64,000 nucleotides of DNA, taken from contig NZ_JYLK01000003.1 in assembly GCF_001439805.1 (NCBI RefSeq), forward strand, positions 1-64,000, in the 5' to 3' direction. This DNA comes from Pseudomonas trivialis. GTDB taxonomy: Bacteria; Pseudomonadota; Gammaproteobacteria; Pseudomonadales; Pseudomonadaceae. Position 1 is the stretch's first letter. Each line of letters starts with the position of its first letter. Both the position numbers and the translations under genes were made by a program. The notes beneath the pieces were generated by a model, which did not search any database, was not told the DNA's origin, and worked only from the letters and a program-made list of their open reading frames with translations. This document shows positions 53,075 to 62,507 of the stretch, piece by piece.

Positions 53075-53740
53075 TCAGTCCAGCAGGGCCAGCGCTTGCG
53101 CAGTGACTTCCTGAATGCGTGCCCAGTCGCCGTTCCTGATCCACTCCGGGTCAAGCATCCAGCTACCGCCCACGCACATCACGTTCTTCAACGCCATGTA
53201 GCTCTTGATATTGGCCGGGCCCACGCCGCCAGTAGGGCAGAACTTCACTTCGCCGAACGGGCCGCCCAGCGCCTTGATTGCCGCCACGCCGCCGCTGACT
53301 TCAGCCGGGAACAGCTTGAAACGGCGATAACCCAGGGCATAACCTTCCATGATGCCGGACGCATTGCTGATGCCCGGCAGCAGCGGGATCGGGCTGTGCA
53401 CCGAGGCTTCCAGCAGGTCGCGCGTAATGCCGGGGGTGACGATGAATTGCGAACCGGCCACCTCGGCGGCGTCGAGCATCTGACGGTCGAGCACAGTGCC
53501 GGCGCCGGTGCACAGTTCAGGGCGTTGCTCGCGCAGCACCTGAATGGCCTTGAGGCCGAACTCGGAACGCAGGGTCACTTCCAGCGCGGTCAAACCTCCG
53601 GCTGCGAGGGCATCGGCCAGCGGCAGGATGTCCTGTTCGCGGGCGATGGTGATCACCGGCAGGATCCGCGCCCTGGCGCAGAGGCTGTCGATCAGGGCAA
53701 CTTTGTCCGCCATGGAAACGGTCGGTTGAGGGCTTTTCAT
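53075..53740 (-). CDS. eda: 2-keto-3-deoxy-6-phosphogluconate aldolase
   Basis: A 221-residue KDPG aldolase: ILPVITIAREQDILPLADAL, ALEVTLRSEFGLKAI (catalytic Glu), CTGAGTVLD, FIVTPGI and RRFKLFPAEVSGG (Schiff-base Lys). It splits KDPG to pyruvate and glyceraldehyde 3-phosphate, the last step of the Entner-Doudoroff pathway. It is the third gene of zwf-pgl-eda; 17 bases separate it from pgl. ATG 53740 has AGGA upstream. Confidence 0.95.
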   Translation of the reverse strand: MKSPQPTVSMADKVALIDSLCARARILPVITIAREQDILPLADALAAGGLTALEVTLRSEFGLKAIQVLREQRPELCTGAGTVLDRQMLDAAEVAGSQFIVTPGITRDLLEASVHSPIPLLPGISNASGIMEGYALGYRRFKLFPAEVSGGVAAIKALGGPFGEVKFCPTGGVGPANIKSYMALKNVMCVGGSWMLDPEWIRNGDWARIQEVTAQALALLD

Positions 53741-53757
53741 AGCGGCTGATCCTTGGC

Positions 53758-54471
53758 TCATGGGCACCAGTAAATCTCTAATGTGGGTTGCAAAAACGCG
53801 CGAATCGGCATGGCAGCAACATCATCACTGGCCAGCGCGGCGCTCAAGGTGGTCAATTTGGCGCTGCCGGAGATCGACAGCACGGTGTACTTGGCGGTGG
53901 CCAGCAGCGCGCGGCTCATGGTCAGGCGCTGATGGGGCACGGTCGGCGCCAGCATTGGCCAGCAACGGCGGGTACCGTCCGGCGCCAGCGCATCGCCAAG
54001 GTTCGGGCTGTCGGGGAACAGCGAGGCGGTGTGACCGTCATCGCCCATGCCGAGCACCAGCACATCGATGCCGGGCAATTCGACCAGCAGGCGGTCGGCC
54101 TGCTCGGCAGCGTCTTCAAGATTGGCCGCAGCGCTGTAGAGGCTCAGAAACTTCGCCTTGGCGGCCGGGCCCTGCAAGAGGTGCTGCTTGAGCAGACCCG
54201 CGTTGCTGTCGGCGTGCTCCACCGGCACCCAGCGCTCGTCCGCCAGGGTGATGGTGACGCTGGACCAGTCCAGGCCCTGCTTGGCCAACTGCTGGAAAAA
54301 CGCCACCGGGCTGCGGCCACCGGACACCACCAGGGTGGCCTCGCCACGGGCACTGATGGCCGTGCGCAGTTGTTCGGCCACGTCATTGGCCAGGCCGTCC
54401 GCCAGCAGCGCAGGCGTGCGGTACTCATGGGCCGTGACGCCCTGAGGCAGTTTCAATTCAGATATCGCCAT
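53758..54471 (-). CDS. pgl: 6-phosphogluconolactonase
   Basis: A 237-residue lactonase of the SOL/DevB family: [57 protein letters not shown]. It hydrolyses 6-phosphogluconolactone from Zwf. Its start overlaps the zwf end by 14 bases, indicating coupled translation. ATG 54471 has GGAGG eight bases upstream; the frame opens five codons earlier. Confidence 0.95.
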   Translation of the reverse strand: MAISELKLPQGVTAHEYRTPALLADGLANDVAEQLRTAISARGEATLVVSGGRSPVAFFQQLAKQGLDWSSVTITLADERWVPVEHADSNAGLLKQHLLQGPAAKAKFLSLYSAAANLEDAAEQADRLLVELPGIDVLVLGMGDDGHTASLFPDSPNLGDALAPDGTRRCWPMLAPTVPHQRLTMSRALLATAKYTVLSISGSAKLTTLSAALASDDVAAMPIRAFLQPTLEIYWCP

Positions 54472-55924
54472 ACCACGACCTCCCATCCCGCGTGATCAGT
54501 GCAATCGAGCTCATCGGCCCCCAGGAACCCGCCGCGTACGGCTTGGGCGCATCACCGGATTTCTTCCACCCGGCGATCAACTGGTCACACCACGTCCACG
54601 CGGCTTCGATTTCATCTTTACGGACAAACAGGTTCTGATTGCCGTTCATCACTTCCAGCAGCAACCGCTCGTAGGCATCGGGAATCCGTGCGCTGCGATA
54701 GGTGTCGGAAAAATTCAGTTGCAGCGGACCGCTGCGCAGTTGCATGCCCTTGTCCAGGCCCTGCTCCTTGGTCATCACGCGCAAGGAAATGCCCTCGTCC
54801 GGCTGCAGGCGGATGATCAGCTTGTTGCTGATCTGCAGGCGCTGCTCGGGGGCGAAGATGTAGTGGGACGGTTCCTTGAAGTGGATAACGATCTGCGACA
54901 GCTTTTGCGGCATGCGCTTGCCGGTGCGCAGGTAGAACGGCACCCCGGCCCAGCGCCAGTTGCGGATATCGGCACGCAACGCGACGAAGGTTTCGGTGTC
55001 GCTCTGGGTGTTGGAGTTCTCTTCTTCCAGGTAACCCGGCACCGGCTTGCCGGCGCTGTAACCGGCGATGTACTGGCCGCGTACCACCTGAGTGGTCAGG
55101 CCTTCCGGGCTGATCGGCGCCAGGGCCTTGAGCACCTTGACCTTCTCGTCGCGGATGCTGTCGGCGGACAGGTCGGCCGGCGGGTCCATGGCGATCAGGC
55201 ACAGCAGCTGCAGCAGGTGGTTCTGGATCATGTCGCGCAGCTGGCCGGCCTTGTCGAAATAACCCCAGCGCCCTTCGATGCCGACCTGCTCGGCCACGGT
55301 GATTTCCACGTGGGAGATGTAGTTCTGGTTCCACTGGGTTTCAAACAGGCTGTTGGCGAACCGCAGGGCGATCAGGTTCTGGACGGTCTCCTTGCCCAGA
55401 TAGTGGTCGATGCGGTAGGTGCGGTTCTCCGGGAAGAACTGCGCCACGGCATCGTTGACCTTGCGCGAGGATTCCAGGTCCGAGCCGATGGGTTTTTCCA
55501 GCACCACGCGGGTGTTGTCCGCCAGGCCGACCTTGGACAGGTTCTCGCAGATCGCGCCATACACCGCCGCCGGGGTGGCGAAGTAGGCGATCAGACGTTG
55601 CTCGCTGCCGACTTTTTCGGCGAGGGCGACGTAGTCGTCGGCTTTCATGAAGTCGACGTGCAGGTAGGTCAGGCGCGCCAGGAACCGCTGGGCCACGCTC
55701 TCATCCAGCGCCTTGCCGACGTACTTGCGCAGTTCTGTTTCGATATGGGCCAGGTGCTGCTGCTCGGAACCGGCTTCACGGGCCAGGGCCAGGATGCGCG
55801 TGTCGTCGTGCAGCAGATCGGCGCCATCGAGGTGATAGAGAGCAGGAAATAACTTGCGAAGCGCCAGATCACCCAAGGCGCCAAACAGGGCAAAGGTGCA
55901 GGGTTCTACGGTTATCGAAGGCAT
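54458..55924 (-). CDS. zwf: Glucose-6-phosphate dehydrogenase
   Basis: A 488-residue enzyme: [20 protein letters not shown] (NADP site), [19 protein letters not shown], and the active-site [14 protein letters not shown] with the catalytic His. It oxidises glucose 6-phosphate to 6-phosphogluconolactone and makes NADPH. First gene of zwf-pgl-eda, divergent from hexR. No clear ribosome site precedes the ATG; an AAGAACAA motif lies there instead, suggesting Hfq/Crc control. Confidence 0.95.
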   Translation of the reverse strand: MPSITVEPCTFALFGALGDLALRKLFPALYHLDGADLLHDDTRILALAREAGSEQQHLAHIETELRKYVGKALDESVAQRFLARLTYLHVDFMKADDYVALAEKVGSEQRLIAYFATPAAVYGAICENLSKVGLADNTRVVLEKPIGSDLESSRKVNDAVAQFFPENRTYRIDHYLGKETVQNLIALRFANSLFETQWNQNYISHVEITVAEQVGIEGRWGYFDKAGQLRDMIQNHLLQLLCLIAMDPPADLSADSIRDEKVKVLKALAPISPEGLTTQVVRGQYIAGYSAGKPVPGYLEEENSNTQSDTETFVALRADIRNWRWAGVPFYLRTGKRMPQKLSQIVIHFKEPSHYIFAPEQRLQISNKLIIRLQPDEGISLRVMTKEQGLDKGMQLRSGPLQLNFSDTYRSARIPDAYERLLLEVMNGNQNLFVRKDEIEAAWTWCDQLIAGWKKSGDAPKPYAAGSWGPMSSIALITRDGRSWYGDI

Positions 55925-55929
55925 GATGT

Positions 55930-55937
55930 TTGTTCTT
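55930..55937 (-). promoter_or_regulatory. Possible Hfq/Crc motif before zwf
   Basis: On the minus strand AAGAACAA fits AANAANAA and lies five bases before the zwf ATG, where a ribosome-binding site would be expected. Confidence 0.45.
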
Positions 55938-55989
55938 TTATCAAGTTAAGCTACAAATACCTTTTTTCAAGGTATCACTCAAGGAAAAA

Positions 55990-56005
55990 TGTAGTAATAA
56001 CCACA
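55990..56005. promoter_or_regulatory. HexR operator
   Basis: TGTAGTAATAACCACA lies in the zwf-hexR intergenic region and fits the HexR-type palindrome (TGTAGT...ACTACA form) with small deviations. HexR is known to repress this operon and to be released by KDPG. Confidence 0.75.
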
Positions 56006-56135
56006 ACATTTTCCCGAATTACGCATTCCGAGTGGTGGTGTTCAGCTACCCTCAGTAGGATAGGCCACCGCGAAAAGCCACTTATTGATTGGTTACCGCC
56101 TTTTTATTTGCATCGTCGCCCGAAGGAAAGACTGA

Positions 56136-57005
56136 ATGGACCGCGTGCGAAATCTTCTGGAACAGATCCGGAACCGCCTCGAAGAATTGAACAAGGCCGA
56201 GAAAAAAGTCGCCGAGGTCATCCTGCTCAACCCGCAGCAGGCGACCCGCTTCTCCATCGCCGCCCTTGCCCAGGCCGCTTCGGTCAGTGAACCGACGGTC
56301 AACCGCTTCTGCCGCTCGTTCGGCGTCAGTGGTTACCCTGAACTTAAATTGCAGCTGGCGCAAAGCCTGGCCAGCGGCGCGGCGTATGTCAGCCGCGCGG
56401 TGGAAGCCGATGATAACCCGGAGGCCTACACGCAGAAGATCTTCGGCAGTGCCATTGCCTCGCTCGACAGCGCCTGCCAGGCGCTGGACCCGGCCCTGAT
56501 CAGCAAGGCGGTGGATTTGCTGATCCAGGCGCGGCAGATCCATTTCTTCGGCTTGGGCGCTTCGGCACCGGTGGCCATGGATGCGTTGCACAAGTTTTTC
56601 CGCTTCAACCTGGCGGTCACCGCCCACGCCGACGTGCTGATGCAGCGCATGATCGCGTCGGTGGCGCATACCGGCGAGCTGTTCGTGATTATTTCCTACA
56701 CCGGGCGTACCCGCGAGCTGGTGGAAGTGGCGCGTATCGCCCGCGGAAACGGTGCCTCGGTGCTGGGCGTGACCGCCGAGAACTCGCCCCTGGCCAAGGC
56801 CAGCACGGTGAGCCTGAACATCCCGTTGCCGGAAGACACGGATATCTACATGCCGATGACGTCGCGGATCATTCAGTTGACGGTGCTGGATGTGCTGGCG
56901 ACCGGCATGACGTTACGGCGCGGGGTGGATTTTCAGCCGCATCTGCGCAAAATCAAAGAAAGTTTGAATGACAGCCGGTATCCGGTGGGGGATGAGTTTA
57001 ACTAA
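56136..57005 (+). CDS. hexR: Transcriptional repressor HexR
   Basis: A 289-residue RpiR-family regulator: an N-terminal HTH_6 domain (about 1-77; [34 protein letters not shown]) and a C-terminal sugar-isomerase (SIS) domain (about 120-255; [36 protein letters not shown]). It senses KDPG and controls glucose genes. ATG 56136 follows GAAGGAAAG. It is divergent from zwf-pgl-eda and clearly HexR by synteny. Confidence 0.95.
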   Translation: MDRVRNLLEQIRNRLEELNKAEKKVAEVILLNPQQATRFSIAALAQAASVSEPTVNRFCRSFGVSGYPELKLQLAQSLASGAAYVSRAVEADDNPEAYTQKIFGSAIASLDSACQALDPALISKAVDLLIQARQIHFFGLGASAPVAMDALHKFFRFNLAVTAHADVLMQRMIASVAHTGELFVIISYTGRTRELVEVARIARGNGASVLGVTAENSPLAKASTVSLNIPLPEDTDIYMPMTSRIIQLTVLDVLATGMTLRRGVDFQPHLRKIKESLNDSRYPVGDEFN

Positions 57006-57030
57006 GCCAGGTTGTGGGTTGGCTTTACTG

Positions 57031-57115
57031 GCCTCATCGGGGGCAAGCCCCCTCCCACACTTTGATTTGTGAATACCTTCAAATATGGGAGGGGGCTTGC
57101 CCCCGATGAGGCCAT
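57031..57115. repeat. REPIN between hexR and mutarotase gene
   Basis: GCCTCATCGGGGGCAAGCCC and its complement bracket a short spacer, forming a long hairpin between two convergent genes. Confidence 0.85.
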
Positions 57116-57126
57116 AAGCCACAAAG

Positions 57127-57972
57127 CTAAACCCCAGCCCGAGCCTGCAAACTCAAGTGCGCCCTCTCCCCCGGCGCCAGGCAGGCCGCCGCCATTGCCG
57201 ACTCCACGCACACAAACCCTGACGCTTCGTTAAAACTGACGCCCAGCAGCGGCCGGCTGCCCGGGTGCCACACCACCGTATCAGCGCTCTCGCCCGTGTC
57301 GATGCACAGCTCGCGCTGCCAGGCGTGATCCTTGAGCTGCAATTCACCTTCGTGCTGGAACACCCGCTGACAGCCGCCCTCTACCCGCAGCTCACCTTCC
57401 TGCTGGCACACCTGACGATTGAGCTGGTCATAACCTTGCGCGCCATCGAGCCCAGACAGCGCTACCTCATCAACGTGACCAATACGCCAGTAAGCGTGCA
57501 ACGCGTGGCTCAGTTGACAGGGCAACTCGTCCTGATGCTCGGTGCTCAGGCGCAGTTCCAGGGTATCGCCCAGATGAGCGTGCAGGTCGACCTGCCAGTC
57601 GCACAGCTGCAATTGCCAATGCAGGCGCACGCCATCTTCCGCAGTGCTGCTGTCGAGCAGTTTCCAGTCGATCAGTCGCGCCCAGCCATGGGATGGCCAC
57701 GCGTTTTCACTCGGATGCCGGCCATACCACGGCCAGCACACCGGCACGCCGCCACGGATGGCGCCAACCTGCGGCCACTTGGCCGCGCACCACAGCCAGG
57801 GCTTTTGCCCGGCGGGTTGAAAATGCAGCAATTGCGCGCCCTGACGACTGAACACCGCCTGGCACAGCGGATGGTCGATCACCAACACATCGCGCATCTG
57901 AAAGCGCTCCCAGGCGAACACCGGACGTTCGCGCAGGGATTTGAAAAAGCGTTGCAGCGGATGCTCATGCAT
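57127..57972 (-). CDS. D-hexose-6-phosphate mutarotase (YeaD-like)
   Basis: A 281-residue aldose-1-epimerase-fold protein: FSRQGAQLLHFQPAGQKPWL, AIRGGVPVCWPWYGRHP, WPSHGWARLIDWKLLD with the catalytic His, and FNEASGFVCVES. It speeds interconversion of alpha and beta glucose 6-phosphate, feeding Zwf. It sits between hexR and oprB, the same place as PP_1020 in P. putida. A terminator separates it from oprB upstream, so it has its own promoter. Confidence 0.9.
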   Translation of the reverse strand: MHEHPLQRFFKSLRERPVFAWERFQMRDVLVIDHPLCQAVFSRQGAQLLHFQPAGQKPWLWCAAKWPQVGAIRGGVPVCWPWYGRHPSENAWPSHGWARLIDWKLLDSSTAEDGVRLHWQLQLCDWQVDLHAHLGDTLELRLSTEHQDELPCQLSHALHAYWRIGHVDEVALSGLDGAQGYDQLNRQVCQQEGELRVEGGCQRVFQHEGELQLKDHAWQRELCIDTGESADTVVWHPGSRPLLGVSFNEASGFVCVESAMAAACLAPGERAHLSLQARAGV

Positions 57973-58004
57973 GTGCCACGGTCCTGAATTTCACAGTGCT
58001 GCGC

Positions 58005-58034
58005 AAAAAAAAGCGGATAGCCATGGCTACCCGC
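58005..58034 (-). terminator. Intrinsic terminator of the gts-oprB operon
   Basis: On the minus strand GCGGGTAGCCATGGCTATCCGC (22 bases, stem of 11 with one mismatch, given as GCGGGTAGCCA/TGGCTATCCGC) is followed by eight T residues, 37 bases after the oprB stop codon. Confidence 0.9.
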
Positions 58035-58071
58035 AAAATGCGCACAGAGAGAGGAGCTTATCGCAGCAGGG

Positions 58072-59418
58072 TTAGAACACCGACTGAATTTTCAGACCGG
58101 CGACTACCGCGTTGTCGACTTTATCCACGCCACCTGGGTGGGTGACGTATTGCAGGTTGGGACGCACGGTCAGCCAGTTGGTAACGTGGAAGCCGTAGTT
58201 GATTTCGTAGTTGTACTCGGTGGAACGCAGTGGCGCGAAGCCTGCCTGGTCGTAGTCGGTGAAGCCGTTGGAGGCATTGACCAGTTCAGCGTTCTTGCGC
58301 ACATCGTCGTTCACGTGCAGACGCGCAGCGCCAATGCCGATGTCGTCTTTTGGACGTGCATCGAATGGGCCCTTGTACACCAGCATGATCGACTGATAGT
58401 TGTCGACCAGGTTGGTTTCCTTGTCGTGGAACGTGGCGTTGGCCGCGATGTTCAGACCACGGGACGCGTCGCCGTTGTGGGTGGTGAGTTGCTGTTGCGC
58501 AACGAACCAGTAGCCCTTTTTGCTGCTGTGGGTACGGAAGGCTGCGCCGGTGGTGCCCGCGTCGTTGCCGTTCACGTCTTCACGAACGTCGGCTGCATCG
58601 GCCGCGCTCTTGTAGTAGCCCACACGGTATTCGCCCGGCAGGTTGTTGACCTTCGGCGACCAGACCAATTCCACCGGAATCACGGTGCCCTTGGTGCCGC
58701 TGCCGCTGAGTTTGAAGCCGTTGCCGTGCTCCAGCTGCGACGGGTTCTGGTTGTAGGCGCCGATCTGCGCATACAGCTCAGGCGTGATGTTGTACTTCAC
58801 GCGGATGGCCGCCTGGCTGACTGGCCAGTTGTACCAGGTGCTCACGTAGTTACCCACTTGCGAGCCGCAGAACGACAGGTTCTGGAAGTCGCACGGGAAG
58901 GTGTTGAAGTCTTCGCCTTCGCCGAAGTAACCGAGTTTCACGTCCAGCTTGTTGTCGAACATCTGGTGCTGGATCCAGAACTGGGTCAGACGCACCATGT
59001 GGCCACGGCCGTAGACTTCCATGGACGAACTCAGCGTGCCGGCACGCGGGTCGCCAATACGGTCGTTGGAGATGTTCTGGCCATTACGGTTGGTCAACTG
59101 GATCTTGGCCTGGGTGTTGTCCCAGCCCCACAGCTTTTGCAGATCCAGGGCAACGCCCAGACCGAACTGGTCGGAGTAGCGACCGGTCTTGTCGTCGTTG
59201 AAGCCGCCGTGGGCGTTGTAGCCCATCTCGCCCACGTAGTCAGCCTTGATGTCGATACCTTGCTCGATCAGCTTGGTACGCTCGCCACCCCAATCGCCGG
59301 TCATCCACTTGGAATCGGCGCTGAATGCATCGGCCGCCATCGCATTGGCGGACAATACCAGGGCTGCTGCTGCGGACAGTTGGCAGAGCAGTCGAGTGTT
59401 GTTGTGTTGCTTTTTCAT
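58072..59418 (-). CDS. oprB: Carbohydrate-selective porin OprB
   Basis: A 448-residue outer-membrane porin. A signal peptide ends near ALVLSANAMA; then MTGDWGGERTKLIEQGIDIK, the OprB start. A beta-barrel with alternating pattern fills the remainder, ending in Phe (LKIQSVF) as outer-membrane proteins do. It lets glucose and other sugars into the periplasm. It is the last gene of the gtsABCD-oprB operon. An AATAACAA motif lies just upstream of its ribosome site. Confidence 0.93.
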   Translation of the reverse strand: MKKQHNNTRLLCQLSAAAALVLSANAMAADAFSADSKWMTGDWGGERTKLIEQGIDIKADYVGEMGYNAHGGFNDDKTGRYSDQFGLGVALDLQKLWGWDNTQAKIQLTNRNGQNISNDRIGDPRAGTLSSSMEVYGRGHMVRLTQFWIQHQMFDNKLDVKLGYFGEGEDFNTFPCDFQNLSFCGSQVGNYVSTWYNWPVSQAAIRVKYNITPELYAQIGAYNQNPSQLEHGNGFKLSGSGTKGTVIPVELVWSPKVNNLPGEYRVGYYKSAADAADVREDVNGNDAGTTGAAFRTHSSKKGYWFVAQQQLTTHNGDASRGLNIAANATFHDKETNLVDNYQSIMLVYKGPFDARPKDDIGIGAARLHVNDDVRKNAELVNASNGFTDYDQAGFAPLRSTEYNYEINYGFHVTNWLTVRPNLQYVTHPGGVDKVDNAVVAGLKIQSVF

Positions 59419-59437
59419 CCCTACATCCTCGTCTTTA

Positions 59438-59445
59438 TTGTTATT
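59438..59445 (-). promoter_or_regulatory. Hfq/Crc motif before oprB
   Basis: On the minus strand AATAACAA (continuing TAAAG) fits AANAANAA, about 20 bases before the oprB ATG and just ahead of its GAGGA ribosome site. Confidence 0.6.
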
Positions 59446-59505
59446 AAACTGTTCTTATCTAACGCGGTTTTACATTTTTTTAGCTAAAACAACCAGTTAC
59501 CTGCT

Positions 59506-60666
59506 TCAGCGGCCTTTGAATTGGGCCACATTATCGACTTGCCCCGGTGAAGGCAATGCAGCAGCCGTGCCCAGGCGCTCGCCGGTTTTGGCGTCGAACA
59601 GCAATACCTTGGCCGGATCGAACTGCAGGGTCAGGGTCTCGCCCACCTGCGGTGCCACGTCCGGTGCCAGGCGGCAGCAGACCTTGGTGTCATTGAGCTG
59701 CACAAACACCAGGGTGTCCGGGCCGGTCGGCTCGGTCACCTGGACTTCGGCGCGAATGCTCGAAGCGCTGTTGCCCTCGCCCGCCGCCAGCATGATCTGC
59801 TCCGGGCGCAGGCCCAGGATCACATCGCGGTCTTCAAGGCCGGCATCGCTGATGTTCAGTGCCAGCTCGCAACGAGCCTGGCCGCTGTCGAGCAGCGCCA
59901 CCAGACGACCGTCCTTGCGCTGCAGGCGCAGCGGCACGAAGTTCATCGGCGGCGAACCGATAAAGCTCGCCACGAACTGGTTGGCCGGGTTGTTGTAGAT
60001 CTCTTTGGGCGTGCCGAACTGCTGGATGATGCCGTCCTTCATCACCGCCACCTTGTCGCCCAGGGTCATCGCTTCGATCTGGTCGTGCGTGACGTAGACG
60101 GTGGTGGTTTTAAGGCGCTGGTGCATCAGCTTCATTTCGGTACGCATCTCGACGCGCAGCTTGGCGTCGAGGTTGGACAGCGGTTCGTCGAACAGGTAGA
60201 TCTTCGGCCGACGCGCCAATGCACGGCCCATGGCCACACGCTGTTGCTGGCCACCGGAGAGCTGACCCGGCTTGCGGTTGAGCAGGTGTTCGATCTGCAG
60301 CAACTTGGCCACGCGCGCCACTTCGGCGTCGATATCGGCCTGGGCCATCTTGCGGATCTTGAGGCCAAACTCGATGTTCTCGCGCACGCTCATGGTCGGG
60401 TACAGCGCGTAGGACTGAAACACCATGGCGATGTCGCGGTCCTTGGGGCTCATGCCGCTGACGTCCTGGTCACCAATCATGATCGCGCCGCCGGTGATGG
60501 TTTCCAGGCCCGCGATGCAGTTCATCAGGGTGGATTTGCCGCACCCGGAAGGGCCGACCAGAATCAGGAATTCGCCTTCCTTGATCGACAGTTCGATGTT
60601 CTTCAAGGTGTCGGGCAGGCCGGCGCCATAGGTCTTGTTTACATTGCGAAGTTCAAGCGTAGCCAT
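59506..60666 (-). CDS. gtsD: Glucose ABC transporter ATP-binding protein
   Basis: A 386-residue ABC ATPase of the MalK/UgpC type: Walker A GPSGCGKST, Q-loop region MVFQSYALYP, signature LSGGQQQR, Walker B IYLFDEPLS, and a C-terminal OB-fold regulatory domain (about 235-386). It drives glucose uptake by GtsABC. Start is two bases after gtsC's stop; operon order gtsA-gtsB-gtsC-gtsD-oprB matches P. putida. Confidence 0.93.
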   Translation of the reverse strand: MATLELRNVNKTYGAGLPDTLKNIELSIKEGEFLILVGPSGCGKSTLMNCIAGLETITGGAIMIGDQDVSGMSPKDRDIAMVFQSYALYPTMSVRENIEFGLKIRKMAQADIDAEVARVAKLLQIEHLLNRKPGQLSGGQQQRVAMGRALARRPKIYLFDEPLSNLDAKLRVEMRTEMKLMHQRLKTTTVYVTHDQIEAMTLGDKVAVMKDGIIQQFGTPKEIYNNPANQFVASFIGSPPMNFVPLRLQRKDGRLVALLDSGQARCELALNISDAGLEDRDVILGLRPEQIMLAAGEGNSASSIRAEVQVTEPTGPDTLVFVQLNDTKVCCRLAPDVAPQVGETLTLQFDPAKVLLFDAKTGERLGTAAALPSPGQVDNVAQFKGR

Positions 60667-60668
60667 GA

Positions 60669-61514
60669 TTACCCCTTGACCGCGCCGGCCGTGAGGCCGC
60701 GCACGAAATACTTGCCTGCGATCACATAGACCAGCAGGGTCGGCAGCCCGGCGATCATCGCCGCCGCCATATCCACGTTATATTCCTTGGCCCCGGTGCT
60801 GGTGTTGACCAGGTTGTTCAGCGCCACCGTGATGGGCTGGGAGTCGCCGCTGGAGAACACCACGCCGAACAGGAAGTCGTTCCAGATCTGGGTGAACTGC
60901 CAGATCAGGCAGACCATGATGATCGGCGTCGACATCGGCAGAATGATCTGACGGAAGATAGTGAAGAAACCTGCACCGTCCAGGCGGGCGGCCTTGATCA
61001 ACGCGTCCGGAATGCTCACGTAGTAGTTACGGAAGAACAGCGTGGTAAACGCCAGGCCGTAGACCACGTGCACAAACACCAGGCCTGTGGTGGTACTGGC
61101 CAGACCCATCTTGCCGAGGGTGAACGAAGCGGGCAGCAGCACAGTCTGGAACGGCAGGAAGCAGCCGAACAGCAGCAGGCCGAAGAACAGCTGCGAACCG
61201 CGAAAGCGCCAGAACGACAGCACGTAGCCGTTCAATGCACCAATCGCCGTGGAGATCAGAACGGCCGGAACCGTGATCTTCAGTGAGTTCCAGAAGTAGC
61301 CATCCACCGTGGCCCAGGCCTTGACCCAGCCGATGCCGGTGACCACGGTGGGCCAGCTCAGCAGGTTGCCGGTGCTGATGTCTTCCGGGGTCTTGAAGCT
61401 GGTCAGCAGCATCACCACCAGTGGCACCAGGTAGAGCAATACGGCGAGGATCAACACTGCGTAGATCGCGATGCGGCTCAGGCTGATCGCCGGTTTGTTA
61501 GCAAGACTAGTCAT
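60669..61514 (-). CDS. gtsC: Glucose ABC transporter permease
   Basis: A 281-residue MalG-type permease with six hydrophobic segments and the EAA-like loop (YVSIPDALIKAARLDGAGFF, TIFRQIILPMSTP). It forms the membrane channel with GtsB. The start overlaps the end of gtsB by eight bases, and the stop abuts gtsD. Confidence 0.93.
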   Translation of the reverse strand: MTSLANKPAISLSRIAIYAVLILAVLLYLVPLVVMLLTSFKTPEDISTGNLLSWPTVVTGIGWVKAWATVDGYFWNSLKITVPAVLISTAIGALNGYVLSFWRFRGSQLFFGLLLFGCFLPFQTVLLPASFTLGKMGLASTTTGLVFVHVVYGLAFTTLFFRNYYVSIPDALIKAARLDGAGFFTIFRQIILPMSTPIIMVCLIWQFTQIWNDFLFGVVFSSGDSQPITVALNNLVNTSTGAKEYNVDMAAAMIAGLPTLLVYVIAGKYFVRGLTAGAVKG

Positions 61515-62415
61515 TACGCTTGGTCCTCAGCTCGGAGTAGAGGTAAGGCACGATGATCGCGAGGATCGCACCGAGCATCAGGATTGCACTGGCCGAGCCC
61601 ATGCCCATCTGGCCACGGCTGAAGGTGAACGAATACATGAACATGGCGGGCAGGTCGGACGAATAGCCCGGGCCGCCGGCGGTCATGGCCGCGACCAGGT
61701 CGAAGCTCTTGATCGCGATGTGCGCGAGAATCATCACGGCACTGAAGAACACCGGGCGCAGGCTGGGCAGCACCACACTCCAGTAAATACGCGGCAGGCT
61801 GGCGCCGTCGATCTGCGCGGCGCGGATGATCGACTGGTCGACACCCCGCAGGCCTGCGAGAAACATCGCCATGATAAAGCCCGAGGCTTGCCACACGGCC
61901 GCGATCACCAGGCAATAGACGACGCGGTCCGGGTCGATCAGCCAGTCCAGGCGGAAACCTTCCCAGCCCCAGTCGCGCAGCAGTTTGTCCAGGCCCATGC
62001 CCGGGTTGAGCAGCCATTTCCAGGCAGTACCGGTGACGATCATCGAGAGCGCCATCGGGTACAGATAAATAGTGCGGATAAACCCTTCGCGGCGGATTTT
62101 CTGGTCGAGGAAGATCGCCAGGGTTACGCCGATGACCAGGGTGATACCGATGAACATGCCGCCAAACAGCGCCAGGTTCTTGCTTGCCACCCACCAGCGA
62201 TCGTTGTCGAACAACCGCTCATACTGCGCAAGACCCGCCCACTTGTAGTTGGGCAGGAACGTGGACGTGGTGAACGAAAGAACAAACGTCCACAGAATAT
62301 AGCCGTAGAAGCCCACCAGAACGATGAACATGCTCGGCGCCAGCACCAGTTTGGGTAGCCAGCGCTGCAGTGCATCGAACGGCGAGGCCTTGCTGAACAC
62401 AGCAACAGAACTCAT
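61507..62415 (-). CDS. gtsB: Glucose ABC transporter permease
   Basis: A 302-residue MalF-type permease, six hydrophobic segments, with the EAA loop GVDQSIIRAAQIDGASLPRI and YWSVVLPSLRP. ATG 62415 is preferred to a TTG four codons upstream. A hairpin lies between gtsA and this gene. Confidence 0.92.
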   Translation of the reverse strand: MSSVAVFSKASPFDALQRWLPKLVLAPSMFIVLVGFYGYILWTFVLSFTTSTFLPNYKWAGLAQYERLFDNDRWWVASKNLALFGGMFIGITLVIGVTLAIFLDQKIRREGFIRTIYLYPMALSMIVTGTAWKWLLNPGMGLDKLLRDWGWEGFRLDWLIDPDRVVYCLVIAAVWQASGFIMAMFLAGLRGVDQSIIRAAQIDGASLPRIYWSVVLPSLRPVFFSAVMILAHIAIKSFDLVAAMTAGGPGYSSDLPAMFMYSFTFSRGQMGMGSASAILMLGAILAIIVPYLYSELRTKRND

Positions 62416-62440
62416 GGGGAAATCCAATAGAAGAATAAAG

Positions 62441-62489
62441 ACAGCTGCAAGTTAGAAGCTACAAGCGGCAAGACACCACTTGCAGCTGT
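62441..62489 (-). other. Intercistronic stem-loop between gtsA and gtsB
   Basis: ACAGCTGCAAG (62441-62451) and CTTGCAGCTGT (62479-62489) form a perfect 11-bp stem. There is no T-run. Such hairpins commonly stabilise the upstream transcript so that the binding protein is made in excess over the permeases. Confidence 0.65.
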
Positions 62490-62507
62490 TAACGTGCAGC
62501 TTGCAGC

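Noticed and set aside
58138..59487. A 449-codon plus-strand frame
   Set aside because: Antisense to oprB; Val/Gly-rich shadow of a beta-barrel gene.
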